A stretch of 22,722 nucleotides of DNA from Pseudomonadota bacterium (GTDB lineage Bacteria; Pseudomonadota; Gammaproteobacteria; Acidiferrobacterales; UBA6901): assembly GCA_021783175.1 (NCBI GenBank), contig JAJXUF010000045.1, positions 1 to 22,722 on the forward strand, read 5' to 3'. Position numbers and translations under genes: made by a program. Of the stretch, positions 1 to 7,122 are shown piece by piece. Within the stretch, counting starts at the first letter, position 1, and the number at the start of each line of letters is the position of its first letter. The notes under the pieces are model-generated. The model was not told the DNA's origin. It ran no database searches and saw only the letters and a list, made by a program, of their open reading frames with translations.

Positions 1-1
1 T

Positions 2-97
2 ATTTTGATGGATAAGAAAACAAGAAAAAGAAATCCGGATGTGTGCGATGAATATATTTATGACGCTGGTTGGGATGAGGGGGGGGGGTGTGACTAA
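2..97 (+). CDS. C-terminal end of an upstream gene (partial)
   Basis: One frame is open from the window edge to a TAA at 95-97. It ends in an acidic, aromatic tail (DEYIYDAGWDEGGGCD). An in-frame ATG at position 8 would give a 29-residue protein, but no upstream sequence is available to judge it. The three glycines are encoded by the run of ten G at 79-88. The frame overlaps the likely GTG start of the next gene (90) by 8 bases, which fits the tight packing of the following genes. No function can be assigned. It could be chance open sequence, since only 32 codons are visible. Confidence 0.35.
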   Translation: MLMDKKTRKRNPDVCDEYIYDAGWDEGGGCD

Positions 98-557
98 GCG
101 CGAGCGAATCTACTTCCGCGTCTCCAAAGGTGCCCTGGTTCCGGCAGACCCATACGCAGCATCGAAGCTCCGCGAGCGCGGCTACCACATTGACGACCTA
201 CTTGCTGCCGACCTCACCAAGCCACGCAATCCAAAATTCAACAGGCTCGTTCATAAGCTCGGGCAACTCGTCGTTGCGAATATCGATGCATTCTCCGGGC
301 TTGATGCCCACATTGCCATCAAGCGCCTTCAAATCGAGGGGAAGGTAGCCTGCGACGAGATCGGCATCCTTGTGCCGAACTATGGGACGGTGATTCAACT
401 CATTCCACGCAGTTTGAGCTTTCAATCGATGGACGAAGGGGAATACCAGGAAGCCGCGAGAGGGATCAGCCGAACGATCGCCGAGCGGTATTGGCCAAAC
501 CTTGATCCAGAAACGATTGAGCGTATGGCTGAATGCATGATTCAGGAGGCGGTATGA
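90..557 (+). CDS. DUF1367-family phage protein
   Basis: A 155-residue protein if it starts at the GTG at 90; in-frame ATGs at 39, 48, 60 and 75 lie upstream. I prefer 90 because family members begin shortly before the segment IYFRVSKGALVP and because the upstream ATGs read through a run of ten G. The core features PRNPKFNRLVHKLGQLV and HIAIKRLQIEGKVACDEI match what I recall of DUF1367, a lambdoid phage family usually found in the nin-like region near ninG and Q. Its molecular role is unknown to me. The next gene starts inside its stop codon (ATGA). Family call fairly confident, start uncertain. Confidence 0.75.
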   Translation: MTKRERIYFRVSKGALVPADPYAASKLRERGYHIDDLLAADLTKPRNPKFNRLVHKLGQLVVANIDAFSGLDAHIAIKRLQIEGKVACDEIGILVPNYGTVIQLIPRSLSFQSMDEGEYQEAARGISRTIAERYWPNLDPETIERMAECMIQEAV

Positions 558-796
558 CCATAATCAAATCGACCGTGCTATCAATCAGCATTCACCGCGC
601 CGACAAAAACCCGGTATTCGGGGAAGGTGTGACACATGTTTCTTTGCAGGACGATGCTGCTGGTCCATTTATCGAAATCAGGCAAAGCGATGTGGATGCT
701 CAAGCCGGCTTGATCCGGATCGAAATGGAAGGGCTTGAAGCGATCACGGAGGCCGCCAGGAAGTTGATGAAGGGATGGCCGGGGGAGAATGAATGA
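554..796 (+). CDS. Hypothetical small protein of the nin-like block
   Basis: An 80-residue protein whose start at 554 overlaps the upstream stop as ATGA and is preceded by a good ribosome binding site (CAGGAGG at 543-549). An in-frame ATG at 533 is less likely because it would sit upstream of that site. The protein looks like a small mixed alpha/beta domain: beta-rich at the N-terminus (LSISIHRADKNPVFGEG), then IRIEMEGLEAITEAARKL, probably a helix. No signal peptide, membrane segment or metal motif is visible. It sits between DUF1367 and ninG and is probably translationally coupled to both. I do not recognise the family. Confidence 0.75.
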   Translation: MTIIKSTVLSISIHRADKNPVFGEGVTHVSLQDDAAGPFIEIRQSDVDAQAGLIRIEMEGLEAITEAARKLMKGWPGENE

Positions 797-1407
797 CCGC
801 CGCAGCCGACGCTTTTATGGCCGTCTTCGGGTTTAAGCGCGTGAAAACTCGTCGCTGCAAATACTGCAAAGCGGAATTTCAACCTCAACGGCCAGGGGCT
901 AAGGCCTGTTCCCCCGAATGCGCCCAGGCGCTCGCCGAGAAAATCCGCGGGAAGATCGAGCGCCAGGCGCAGCGCGAGGCGAAAAAGCAGACCCGTGCGC
1001 AACTTGATGCGCTCAAGACTCTGCCGGTTCTCAAGCGCGAGGCTCAGACGGCTTTTAACGCCTACATTCGCGCGCGTGACGCCGGAAAGCCCTGTATATG
1101 CTGCGGCCTACCCCTATCAGTCGGTGACATCGGCGGAAAGTTCGACGCCGGCCACTACCGTTCTGTTGGCTCCGCGCCTCACCTGCGATTTGACGAGCGC
1201 AATGTCCACGGCCAGCGGAAAGTTTGCAACCGGCACGGCGCTGGCCGGGCAGTCGATTATCGGCTCGGTCTGATCGCCAGAATCGGCTTAGAAGCGGTCG
1301 AAGCTCTGGAGACGGTCAACGACATCAAGCGCTGGACAAAAGACGAGCTGCGAGCGATTAAAGCGGAATACACCATGAAGGCTAAACAACTCAAGGCGCA
1401 ACGATGA
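793..1407 (+). CDS. ninG: NinG-like recombination protein (Rap)
   Basis: A 204-residue protein, about the size of lambda NinG. An N-terminal four-cysteine zinc site is visible (C22-x2-C25 and C39-x3-C43). A basic helical stretch follows (about 46-85), then a second Cys/His region: C101, C103, C104, the segment DAGHYRS around H121, the segment LRFDERNVHGQ (131-141), and C145-x2-H148. This is the characteristic NinG layout. In lambda, NinG/Rap is a structure-specific DNA-binding endonuclease acting on branched intermediates during Red recombination; here that role is inferred from family. The gene overlaps both neighbours by ATGA. Confidence 0.92.
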   Translation: MTAAADAFMAVFGFKRVKTRRCKYCKAEFQPQRPGAKACSPECAQALAEKIRGKIERQAQREAKKQTRAQLDALKTLPVLKREAQTAFNAYIRARDAGKPCICCGLPLSVGDIGGKFDAGHYRSVGSAPHLRFDERNVHGQRKVCNRHGAGRAVDYRLGLIARIGLEAVEALETVNDIKRWTKDELRAIKAEYTMKAKQLKAQR

Positions 1408-1676
1408 CCGACGAATACAAACTCAAGCGCGAACGCCTCATCAATGAGCAGATCGCCAAGAACATCACGATGTCGCAGAGACTCCGCGAGGCCGAGCTTT
1501 CCAGAAAGGCATTTGATGCGATGAATGCGGCGCATAAGGCCCGAGGGCGCGCCCGCGAACAGGCTGATGCTGTAAAGCGAATGGCCTCCCGCGCCCTAGA
1601 TGATGCGATACGCGAGCGGGCGGAAGTGTGGAAACCTCAACTCGCAGCACTCGATCCGGTAGCCGTTGCGGGATGA
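1404..1676 (+). CDS. Hypothetical charged helical protein
   Basis: A 90-residue protein starting within the ninG stop codon (ATGA). It is almost entirely Lys, Arg, Glu and Ala and should form one or two long helices or a coiled coil (YKLKRERLINEQIAKN, then AHKARGRAREQADAVKR). No metal-binding, nuclease or membrane motif can be seen. It belongs to the nin-like chain and is co-transcribed with ninG. A nucleic-acid-binding or accessory role would be a guess from charge alone. I do not recognise it. Confidence 0.75.
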   Translation: MTDEYKLKRERLINEQIAKNITMSQRLREAELSRKAFDAMNAAHKARGRAREQADAVKRMASRALDDAIRERAEVWKPQLAALDPVAVAG

Positions 1677-1894
1677 AGCCCGGCGACCGCCCCACTGATC
1701 CTCGCTGCGCCCTCGGCCGAGTAGTCGAAGGCGAGAGTGACGAGGACGCCCACAAGCGCGAAATGGCTATCAAAGCCGACCTATTCCACCGTCGCCGGCA
1801 TCTAGTGGTCGAACTTGACGCGCCGGATTTGTCGGCTGAACTCCGAAATTCAGCCATGTGGCTTGGACTTCAAATCTACCCGAGGGCTGAATGA
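1673..1894 (+). CDS. Hypothetical small protein upstream of Q
   Basis: A 73-residue protein when started at the ATG at 1673, which overlaps the upstream stop as ATGA. An in-frame ATG at 1628 would add 15 residues translated from DNA that codes for the previous gene in another frame, so I reject it. The sequence starts MKPGDRPTDPRCALG and has a charged middle (GESDEDAHKREM) and a C-terminal beta-like segment (LVVELDAP). No recognisable domain. It is the last small gene before the Q-like antiterminator and overlaps it by four bases. Confidence 0.7.
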   Translation: MKPGDRPTDPRCALGRVVEGESDEDAHKREMAIKADLFHRRRHLVVELDAPDLSAELRNSAMWLGLQIYPRAE

Positions 1895-2241
1895 TGGGGG
1901 CACCGGAATGGCTTGGGAAGGCACATTACCATCTCACAATCTGGGGAGCGTGGCGACGCATGGCGCACGGGAACGTCGGTAGGGGCTACCCTTCGCACTC
2001 CGCCGGCCTCGGGACGGGCGGCGGTTCTGCGGATTTTGAGGACATGGCTGACGAGGCCGATTGTCGGTCGGCTAGAGCTTGTGATACGGTGATCGCCGAG
2101 CTGCCTACCCTGTACAGGAGTGCCCTGGAGTCGGCATACCTCATGCAGGGGGTACTCAAGCACAATAGGCGATCGACGGCAGAATTGCTCCTGGATGCGC
2201 AGGCAGCCTTCTGGGAGCGCGCGCGGAGGATTGTGGATTAA
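1891..2241 (+). CDS. Q: Antitermination protein Q-like
   Basis: A 116-residue protein. The WGAW motif at residues 18-21, followed by a Gly/Ser-rich linker and a C-terminal helical segment (residues about 65-115, with RSALESAYLMQGVLKHN), resembles small lambdoid Q antiterminators of the phage_antitermQ type. Such Q proteins load on RNA polymerase paused just downstream of the late promoter and make it ignore terminators. The location supports the call: the gene is last in the nin-like block and a consensus promoter begins four bases after its stop. A zinc motif is not evident; DADCR-like cysteines are sparse. The start at 1891 overlaps the upstream stop by ATGA. The similarity is moderate, so the name rests partly on position. 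Confidence 0.72.
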   Translation: MMGAPEWLGKAHYHLTIWGAWRRMAHGNVGRGYPSHSAGLGTGGGSADFEDMADEADCRSARACDTVIAELPTLYRSALESAYLMQGVLKHNRRSTAELLLDAQAAFWERARRIVD

Positions 2242-2244
2242 CCC

Positions 2245-2272
2245 TTGACATGCAACGAAACATCCGTATAAT
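2245..2272 (+). promoter_or_regulatory. Consensus sigma-70 promoter, probable late promoter (pR'-like)
   Basis: TTGACA at 2245-2250 and TATAAT at 2267-2272 are separated by 16 bases, and both hexamers match the consensus. Transcription should start near 2279-2281. The promoter lies immediately after the Q-like gene and before the whole packaging, structural and lysis block, as pR' does in lambda. Q-type regulation is inferred; I could not identify a Q-binding element with confidence. Confidence 0.88.
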
Positions 2273-2281
2273 TCAGTTTGC

Positions 2282-2375
2282 TCGGGGATCGTTCGCCCCG
2301 AAGAAACACAAAGCCGCGTCACTCGTAATGGAGCCGTGGCTTTGTGTCGTCTCCTCCTCCTGCTGAGATGCAGGA
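2282..2375 (+). promoter_or_regulatory. Structured late leader RNA with three stacked hairpins
   Basis: Three perfect or near-perfect stems follow the promoter in series. The first is TCGGGG (2282-2287) with CCCCGA (2296-2301). The second is a 12-bp stem, CACAAAGCCGCG (2307-2318) with CGTGGCTTTGTG (2335-2346), containing one G.U pair. The third is TCCTGC (2358-2363) with GCAGGA (2370-2375). None is followed by a T run. They would form the first ~100 nt of the late transcript. They may present an antitermination or pause structure, or protect the leader. Confidence 0.6.
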
Positions 2376-2381
2376 TTCCAG

Positions 2382-2405
2382 GCCGCCGAGAGCGGGCTTT
2401 TTCTT
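2382..2405 (+). terminator. Terminator-like hairpin in the late leader (tR'-like)
   Basis: CCGC (2383-2386) pairs with GCGG (2392-2395) around a five-base loop. G2382-C2397 can extend it past one bulged base, and TTTTTCTTT follows. The stem is short, so it is a weak intrinsic terminator by eye. Its place about 120 nt after the promoter start and just before the first late ribosome binding site matches the lambda tR' arrangement that Q overcomes. Confidence 0.5.
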
Positions 2406-2418
2406 TGAGGAACCCGAA

Positions 2419-2688
2419 ATGGCGATCTTGACTAGCAAAGCCCGCAACACCTTGCCCCCCAAGGAGTTCGGGCTCCCTGGGAAAAAAGCATACCCCATGC
2501 CCGACAAAGCGCACGCCGCGAACGCCAAGGCCCGCGCCACGCAAATGGAGAACGCCGGCAAGCTATCCTCTGCCTCAAAGGCCAAGATCGACACGAAAGC
2601 CGACAAGATACTCGGCGAGAGCACGGCAAAAGGCAAAGGCGTCCCGAAACAAGGACATATACACGAATCGTGGTTGAGGGATGAGTAA
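2419..2688 (+). CDS. Hypothetical basic protein at start of late operon
   Basis: An 89-residue Lys/Ala-rich protein. The start at 2419 has a GAGGAA-type ribosome binding site at 2406-2411. An in-frame ATG at 2369 would begin inside the leader hairpins and is rejected. It begins MAILTSKARNTLPPKEFGLPGKKAYP and continues with DKAHAANAKARATQ and AKIDTKADKILG. I recall this pattern from small phage proteins of unknown function often found near the terminase genes. High charge and Ala content suggest a helical, perhaps nucleic-acid-associated protein, but no motif proves this. Confidence 0.8.
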   Translation: MAILTSKARNTLPPKEFGLPGKKAYPMPDKAHAANAKARATQMENAGKLSSASKAKIDTKADKILGESTAKGKGVPKQGHIHESWLRDE

Positions 2689-2695
2689 CGCACGG

Positions 2696-2721
2696 TGAAG
2701 GCAAATCGCTTTTACCCTTCA
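2696..2721 (+). repeat. Inverted repeat before the small terminase gene
   Basis: TGAAGG at 2696-2701 pairs with CCTTCA at 2716-2721 around a 14-base loop, directly before the AGAGGA ribosome binding site of the terminase small subunit gene. It may be a small translational control hairpin or chance. Nothing links it to a packaging site. Confidence 0.3.
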
Positions 2722-2733
2722 AGAGGATAAAGC

Positions 2734-3183
2734 ATGGCGGCGAAAGCGTTGGACAAAAACCTTGCTAAGGACATCGTTACCGACTGGCGAACGGGGGAAT
2801 ACAGCCAGCGTCAGTTGGCCGACAAGCGCGGGGTCAGCCTGGGCTGCGTCAATAAGCTAGTCAAGGGCGTCCCCCAGGACGGCGCCAGTATTGTGAACGC
2901 CGGCATCCAATATCAGCAAGCCCTCGCGGCCCAAGATGAACGGATGGTGAACGCGATTACGGACATCGTGGACAAAAAGGTTAAGAGGCTCGAATGGTTG
3001 CGGTGCGCGGCCATGCAGAATGTCACGCAGGCGATGGAAGCTGAATGCAAGGATCAGCAGGACTTTAAGGCACGGGCGGACACGATCATCAAGGCTGTGG
3101 AGGCGGTTGATCCGAAGGGCGCGGCCACTACAGCGATTCAGATCAATAACGGGGTTGAGAAGATCGAGCGCGTCATTGTCTGA
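2734..3183 (+). CDS. terS: Terminase small subunit
   Basis: A 149-residue protein preceded by AGAGGATAAAGC. Residues about 24-43 (SQRQLADKRGVSLGCVNKLV) form a clear helix-turn-helix. The rest is helical with a likely oligomerisation region (about 60-130) and a beta-like end (EKIERVIV). Size, HTH and position directly upstream of terL fit a TerS, which recognises the packaging start site on concatemeric phage DNA and regulates TerL. Its stop and the terL start share one base (TGATG). Sequence-level family membership is inferred mainly from context. Confidence 0.83.
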   Translation: MAAKALDKNLAKDIVTDWRTGEYSQRQLADKRGVSLGCVNKLVKGVPQDGASIVNAGIQYQQALAAQDERMVNAITDIVDKKVKRLEWLRCAAMQNVTQAMEAECKDQQDFKARADTIIKAVEAVDPKGAATTAIQINNGVEKIERVIV

Positions 3184-4475
3184 TGGCAACACTAAGATTC
3201 GAGGTTCCGCGTGTTTTTGCGCCATTGCTGGAGCCCGCGCGGTACAAGGGCGCTTGGGGTGGGCGGGGCAGCGGTAAGTCGCACTTCTTCGCCGAGCGGC
3301 TCATAGACGATTCGCTGTACCACAAGGGCTTGCGGTCTGTCTGCATTCGGGAGGTGCAAGAAAGCCTTAAGCATTCCTCTAAGCGGCTGCTCGAGGACAA
3401 GCTCATCGCGTACAAGCTGGGGGAGTCGCAAGGTTTCAAGGTGTTCTCTGATGTGATAGAGACACCTGGCGATGGTCTCATCAGCTTTCAGGGCATGAAA
3501 GACCAGAACGCCGAGTCGATCAAGTCTCTTGAGGGATGTCATCGGGCGTGGATCGAGGAAGCACAAACTTTGTCTGCGCGTAGTCTGTCCCTGCTGCGCC
3601 CGACGATTCGGACCTCTGAATCGGAGATATGGGCAAGTTGGAACCCGAGGCGTAAAACCGACCCGGTGGATGAGATGCTCCGGGGAGGGGATTTGCCGAC
3701 GGGTGCTGTGGTGGTGCGGGCGAATTGGTCGGATAATCCGAAATTCCCCGACGTGCTGGAACAGGAGCGGCAGGACTGCCTGAGACTGACGCCTGAGCAG
3801 TATGATCACATCTGGGAAGGTGGCTACGCTACCATTCTGGAGGGCGCGTATTTCGCCAGGTCACTCAACGAGGCCAGACAGCAACGCAGAATTGGGCGCG
3901 TGGCACCTGATCCGCTCATGGAAATCCGGCTTTTCTGGGACATTGGCGGTACGGGTGCCAAAGCCGATGCTTGCGCCATATGGTGCGCGCAGTTTGTGGG
4001 GCAGGAAATCCGGCTGCTGGATTATTACGAGGCGGTCGGCCAACCGCTTGCGGCGCATCTTGAATGGTTGCGCGCGCAAGGCTACGGTCCGCGAAAAGCA
4101 TCCATCTGGCTACCCCATGATGGCAGGACGAACGACAAGGTTTTTGCCGTCAGCTACGAGTCTGCCATTCGGGAAGCCGGCTACACGGTCACTGTGGTGC
4201 CGAATCAGGGGGCCGGGGCGGCGTCGGCGCGTGTTGAAGCGGCCCGGAGACTGTTCCCGGCGTGCTGGTTCAACGAAGCCACGACGACCCCCGGTCTTGA
4301 GGCGTTAGGCTGGTATCACGAAAAGCGCGACCCGAACCGCAATATCGGCCTCGGGCCAGAGCATGACTGGTCATCGCATGGCGCGGATGCGTTCGGGCTG
4401 ATGTGCATCACCCACAAACCACCAGGGCAGCGGTCAACAAAGCCGATCAATTATCCGAAGATAGGAATCATATGA
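3183..4475 (+). CDS. terL: Terminase large subunit (packaging ATPase/nuclease)
   Basis: A 430-residue protein of normal TerL length, of the terminase_3/PBSX-like type. The ATPase domain has Walker A GGRGSGKS at 26-33 and Walker B followed by the catalytic glutamate pair in RAWIEEAQ (E125-E126). The RNase H-like nuclease domain has acidic residues in FWDIGGTG (D253), WLPHDGRT (D313) and SSHGADAFG (D402). It drives DNA translocation into the prohead through the portal and cuts the concatemer. It is coupled to TerS by TGATG and to the next gene by ATGA. No frameshift or missing motif is seen. Confidence 0.96.
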   Translation: MATLRFEVPRVFAPLLEPARYKGAWGGRGSGKSHFFAERLIDDSLYHKGLRSVCIREVQESLKHSSKRLLEDKLIAYKLGESQGFKVFSDVIETPGDGLISFQGMKDQNAESIKSLEGCHRAWIEEAQTLSARSLSLLRPTIRTSESEIWASWNPRRKTDPVDEMLRGGDLPTGAVVVRANWSDNPKFPDVLEQERQDCLRLTPEQYDHIWEGGYATILEGAYFARSLNEARQQRRIGRVAPDPLMEIRLFWDIGGTGAKADACAIWCAQFVGQEIRLLDYYEAVGQPLAAHLEWLRAQGYGPRKASIWLPHDGRTNDKVFAVSYESAIREAGYTVTVVPNQGAGAASARVEAARRLFPACWFNEATTTPGLEALGWYHEKRDPNRNIGLGPEHDWSSHGADAFGLMCITHKPPGQRSTKPINYPKIGII

Positions 4476-4639
4476 GCATGCAGTTGGAGAATGAGATTCA
4501 GCGGTTAGCGCAGCGTCTCAACGAACTGGAAGCGAGGTTTCGAGAGATCGAGCGCAGAACCCCATTGTTGCCACGAAATGAGCCGGAACCGGCTGAACAA
4601 AACATCGTCAAGCGCGGGCGCCCAGGTAAAGCTGAATGA
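4472..4639 (+). CDS. Small coiled-coil protein between terL and portal
   Basis: A 55-residue protein starting in the terL stop codon (ATGA) with TAGGA upstream. A longer in-frame start at 4403 would lie inside the terL coding sequence and is unlikely. The first ~30 residues, with LENEIQRLAQRLNELEARF, show strong heptad spacing and should form a coiled coil. The C-terminus is basic (VKRGRPGKAE). Small proteins of this kind are common between terL and portal in podoviruses. A role in packaging or assembly is inference only. Confidence 0.75.
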   Translation: MSMQLENEIQRLAQRLNELEARFREIERRTPLLPRNEPEPAEQNIVKRGRPGKAE

Positions 4640-6804
4640 ACGAACGCGATCTGCTCGGTATCATCGGGCAATATGAAAAGTCGGCGCTCGGATCAAACGT
4701 CAGCGTAGGGCCGTCTGTGGGTGGGTATATTCAGCCCAACGGTCAGCAGATGACTACGCTAGAGATAGACCGATACAACGCGCTGAATGCGTATTTTGGC
4801 AGGCCTCTAGGGAACGAGGTTGATAATCGCTCCCAGATCGTGCTGCCTGAACTCAGAGACACGATCGAATGGGTGATGCCGCAGCTGATGCGGATGTTTG
4901 CCGCCACCCCGAAAATATGCCAGTTCGAGCCGGTTGCCCCAGGTGACGAAGCGCAGGCGGATTTGGAAACTGAAGTAGTCAATGCCGTTTTCATGAAGCA
5001 AAACGATGGGTTCTTCATCCTGCATGACTTTTTCAAGGATGCGCTGTTGCTGCGTAATGGCTATGCGAAGGTATGGTGGGAAGAAAAAGAAGAAACCGAA
5101 CAGGAAAACTATACCGGATTGACTGAGGATGCGGTCACAGAACTGCTCAATCCCACGGATGAGTCTAAAGTTGAAGTGCTGGAGCAGGAAGAAACGCAGT
5201 CTCCGTTCGGCCCTTTGTTCTCGGTGAAGATACGGCGCACTTTCACGAAGGGGCAGATTAAAGTCCAGTGCATCCCCCCCGAGGAAGTGCTGATTTCCCC
5301 TCGTGCGCGCCACAAGATGGATGACACGCCATTTTTTGAGCATAAGACCGAAGTCAGCCGCTCTGACCTAAAGGAGCAGGGATTCGATGCGGCGTTGATT
5401 GATTCGATCACGGTATCTAAACCCGACTGGCTGAACCTGATCAGCTTGGCGCGGGACGAGGTGGTGGACGAGCTTTCGGAAGATTCCCCGACTGATTCAG
5501 CGTCAGAGTATGTGGACTTCCGAGAAGTGTATATCAAGGTGGATTTTAATGGGGACGGTGTTGCGGAGTTGCGCCGGGTGTTCATCGCGGGCGATGTGAT
5601 CATCGAAAATGAGGAATGCCCAGAGCTTCCCGCTGCGTACTGCGCGCCCATCCGCATGCCCCATCGTCACGTCGGGATAAGCTACTACGATCTGCTCAAT
5701 GATCTACAGGTCATCAAGACCACCCTGTTCAGGAATGGCCTGGACAACATCTACCAGACCAATAACAAGCGCACGGTGGTCAACGAGTCGAACGTCAATA
5801 TCGACGATGTGCTGAACAATCGTCCGGGTGGCGTGATACGGACAAAGGGCATCCCAGGCGAAGATGTTCTGTTCATGGACACCGCAGGCGGCATGCTGGA
5901 TCAGATCATTCCCGCTATGGAATATGTGGACTCAATACGCGAGATGCGGACTGGTATCGGAAAAGACACGATGGGGGTTGATGCGGATGCGTTGCAGGAC
6001 GTGACAAAGGGCGGTCAGTTGGCGGCGATGAGCGCGGCAGCGATGAAGGTAGAGCTTGTGGCGCGGATGCTGGCTGAAGGCGTAAAAGACTTGTTCCTCA
6101 AGATTCACTCGGCGTTAATCCGTCATCAAGACAAAGAACTCGAAGTCGAGATTTCTGGGAAGTGGGCGAAAATTGACCCGTCCCAATGGCGAAAACGCTC
6201 ATCCGTCTCTGTAAATGTGGGCCTTGGCTCTGGAAACAGGCAAGAAGCGCAAGGTCATCTGATGATGTTGGCCTCCATGCAGGAGAAGCTTTCATCGTTC
6301 GGTCTGGTTGGTCCGCAACAGGCCTATGAGACGTTCAAGGAAGGCGCGAGACTGTTGGGCTTTGAGAATCCGCAACGCTTCGCGCTTGATCCAGAAAGTC
6401 CTGAATATCAGCAGCACATGCAGCAAATGCAGCAGCAGCCCAATCCGCAGATGCAGGTAGCCCAACTCAAAGCGCAGTCTGCTTTGCAGGTCGAGCAGAT
6501 GAGGACGCAGAGAACGCAGGAACAGGCACAGATGGCCTCGCAAACCGATCAGGCCAGAATCCATGCGGACATGTTGACAGCGCAAGCCAGAGAGCAGACC
6601 GCCAGAATGCAGGCGCAAGCTGAAATGACGCACGGAGGAATCCAAGCCAATCAGGATCGCGATCTGGAAATGGCGAAGATGCAATCGCAAGAGCATCAGA
6701 CTCTGGTCAAGGTAATTGCGGAGATCGTTGCGCAGCAGCTCAAACAAAATGCGTCGGTGAATGCTGGGCAGGTCCTGGCGAATGACGTGAGGACATTCCA
6801 ATGA
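4636..6804 (+). CDS. Portal protein (P22/SU10-like podovirus type)
   Basis: A 722-residue protein, close to the length of the P22 portal (about 725). It starts by ATGA overlap and directly follows the terminase genes. Features include an N-terminal wing/stem region with WVMPQLMRMF, acidic loops at about 145-190, and a conserved-looking segment RTGIGKDTMGVDADAL followed by helical SAAAMKVELVARML (about 435-475). After about residue 590 it becomes a long Gln/Met/Ala-rich helical tail containing QMQQQPNPQMQ. The portal is the dodecameric DNA channel at one capsid vertex. The Q-rich end may form an inward-facing barrel or crown as in P22, which is inference. Confidence 0.92.
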   Translation: MNERDLLGIIGQYEKSALGSNVSVGPSVGGYIQPNGQQMTTLEIDRYNALNAYFGRPLGNEVDNRSQIVLPELRDTIEWVMPQLMRMFAATPKICQFEPVAPGDEAQADLETEVVNAVFMKQNDGFFILHDFFKDALLLRNGYAKVWWEEKEETEQENYTGLTEDAVTELLNPTDESKVEVLEQEETQSPFGPLFSVKIRRTFTKGQIKVQCIPPEEVLISPRARHKMDDTPFFEHKTEVSRSDLKEQGFDAALIDSITVSKPDWLNLISLARDEVVDELSEDSPTDSASEYVDFREVYIKVDFNGDGVAELRRVFIAGDVIIENEECPELPAAYCAPIRMPHRHVGISYYDLLNDLQVIKTTLFRNGLDNIYQTNNKRTVVNESNVNIDDVLNNRPGGVIRTKGIPGEDVLFMDTAGGMLDQIIPAMEYVDSIREMRTGIGKDTMGVDADALQDVTKGGQLAAMSAAAMKVELVARMLAEGVKDLFLKIHSALIRHQDKELEVEISGKWAKIDPSQWRKRSSVSVNVGLGSGNRQEAQGHLMMLASMQEKLSSFGLVGPQQAYETFKEGARLLGFENPQRFALDPESPEYQQHMQQMQQQPNPQMQVAQLKAQSALQVEQMRTQRTQEQAQMASQTDQARIHADMLTAQAREQTARMQAQAEMTHGGIQANQDRDLEMAKMQSQEHQTLVKVIAEIVAQQLKQNASVNAGQVLANDVRTFQ

Positions 6805-7079
6805 GAGACAAGGTTTACATCGGTGCAGAAGCCGAGCGCCTGCTGGATTCGCAGATCTTCAAAGAGGCATCACAGGCTGTCAGGGATGGAATCATCGGGC
6901 AGATGGGCAAGGTAGGCATCAAGGACACGGAAATGCACACCAAGCTTGTTCTTACCTTGCAGCTTTGGGAAGGGCTGGAGCGGCACATTAAAGCGATTGC
7001 AACGACCGGAAAGATCGAGCAATACCAGCTTGAGCAGGAAGCGAAACAATCCAAGATCAGGGAGATGTTCAGATTCTGA
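6801..7079 (+). CDS. Hypothetical protein between portal and scaffold
   Basis: A 92-residue protein overlapping the portal stop by ATGA. It looks all-helical (AERLLDSQIFKEASQAV; LERHIKAIATTGKIEQY) with a charged C-terminus ending in EMFRF. No membrane segment, metal site or enzyme motif is visible. It is fixed between portal and scaffold-like genes, so a virion or assembly role is plausible. I do not recognise a named family. Confidence 0.8.
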   Translation: MRDKVYIGAEAERLLDSQIFKEASQAVRDGIIGQMGKVGIKDTEMHTKLVLTLQLWEGLERHIKAIATTGKIEQYQLEQEAKQSKIREMFRF

Positions 7080-7122
7080 CACCGCGCTGGACGGATTCCA
7101 GTCTCATTGAAAGGTAATAACT

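Noticed and set aside
1876..2544. Long open frame on the minus strand (222 codons) across the Q-like gene and the late promoter
   Set aside because: It runs through the promoter, leader hairpins and the Q coding region, has no family likeness and no ribosome binding site noted. It is a shadow of GC-rich coding sequence.
3192..3809. Minus-strand open frame (205 codons) within terL
   Set aside because: Fully inside a well-supported gene with intact motifs; arginine, leucine and proline rich composition is typical of antisense shadow.
4403..4471. Extended start for the small coiled-coil protein
   Set aside because: The added residues are translated from terL coding DNA in another frame; the ATGA start at 4472 with TAGGA upstream is preferred.
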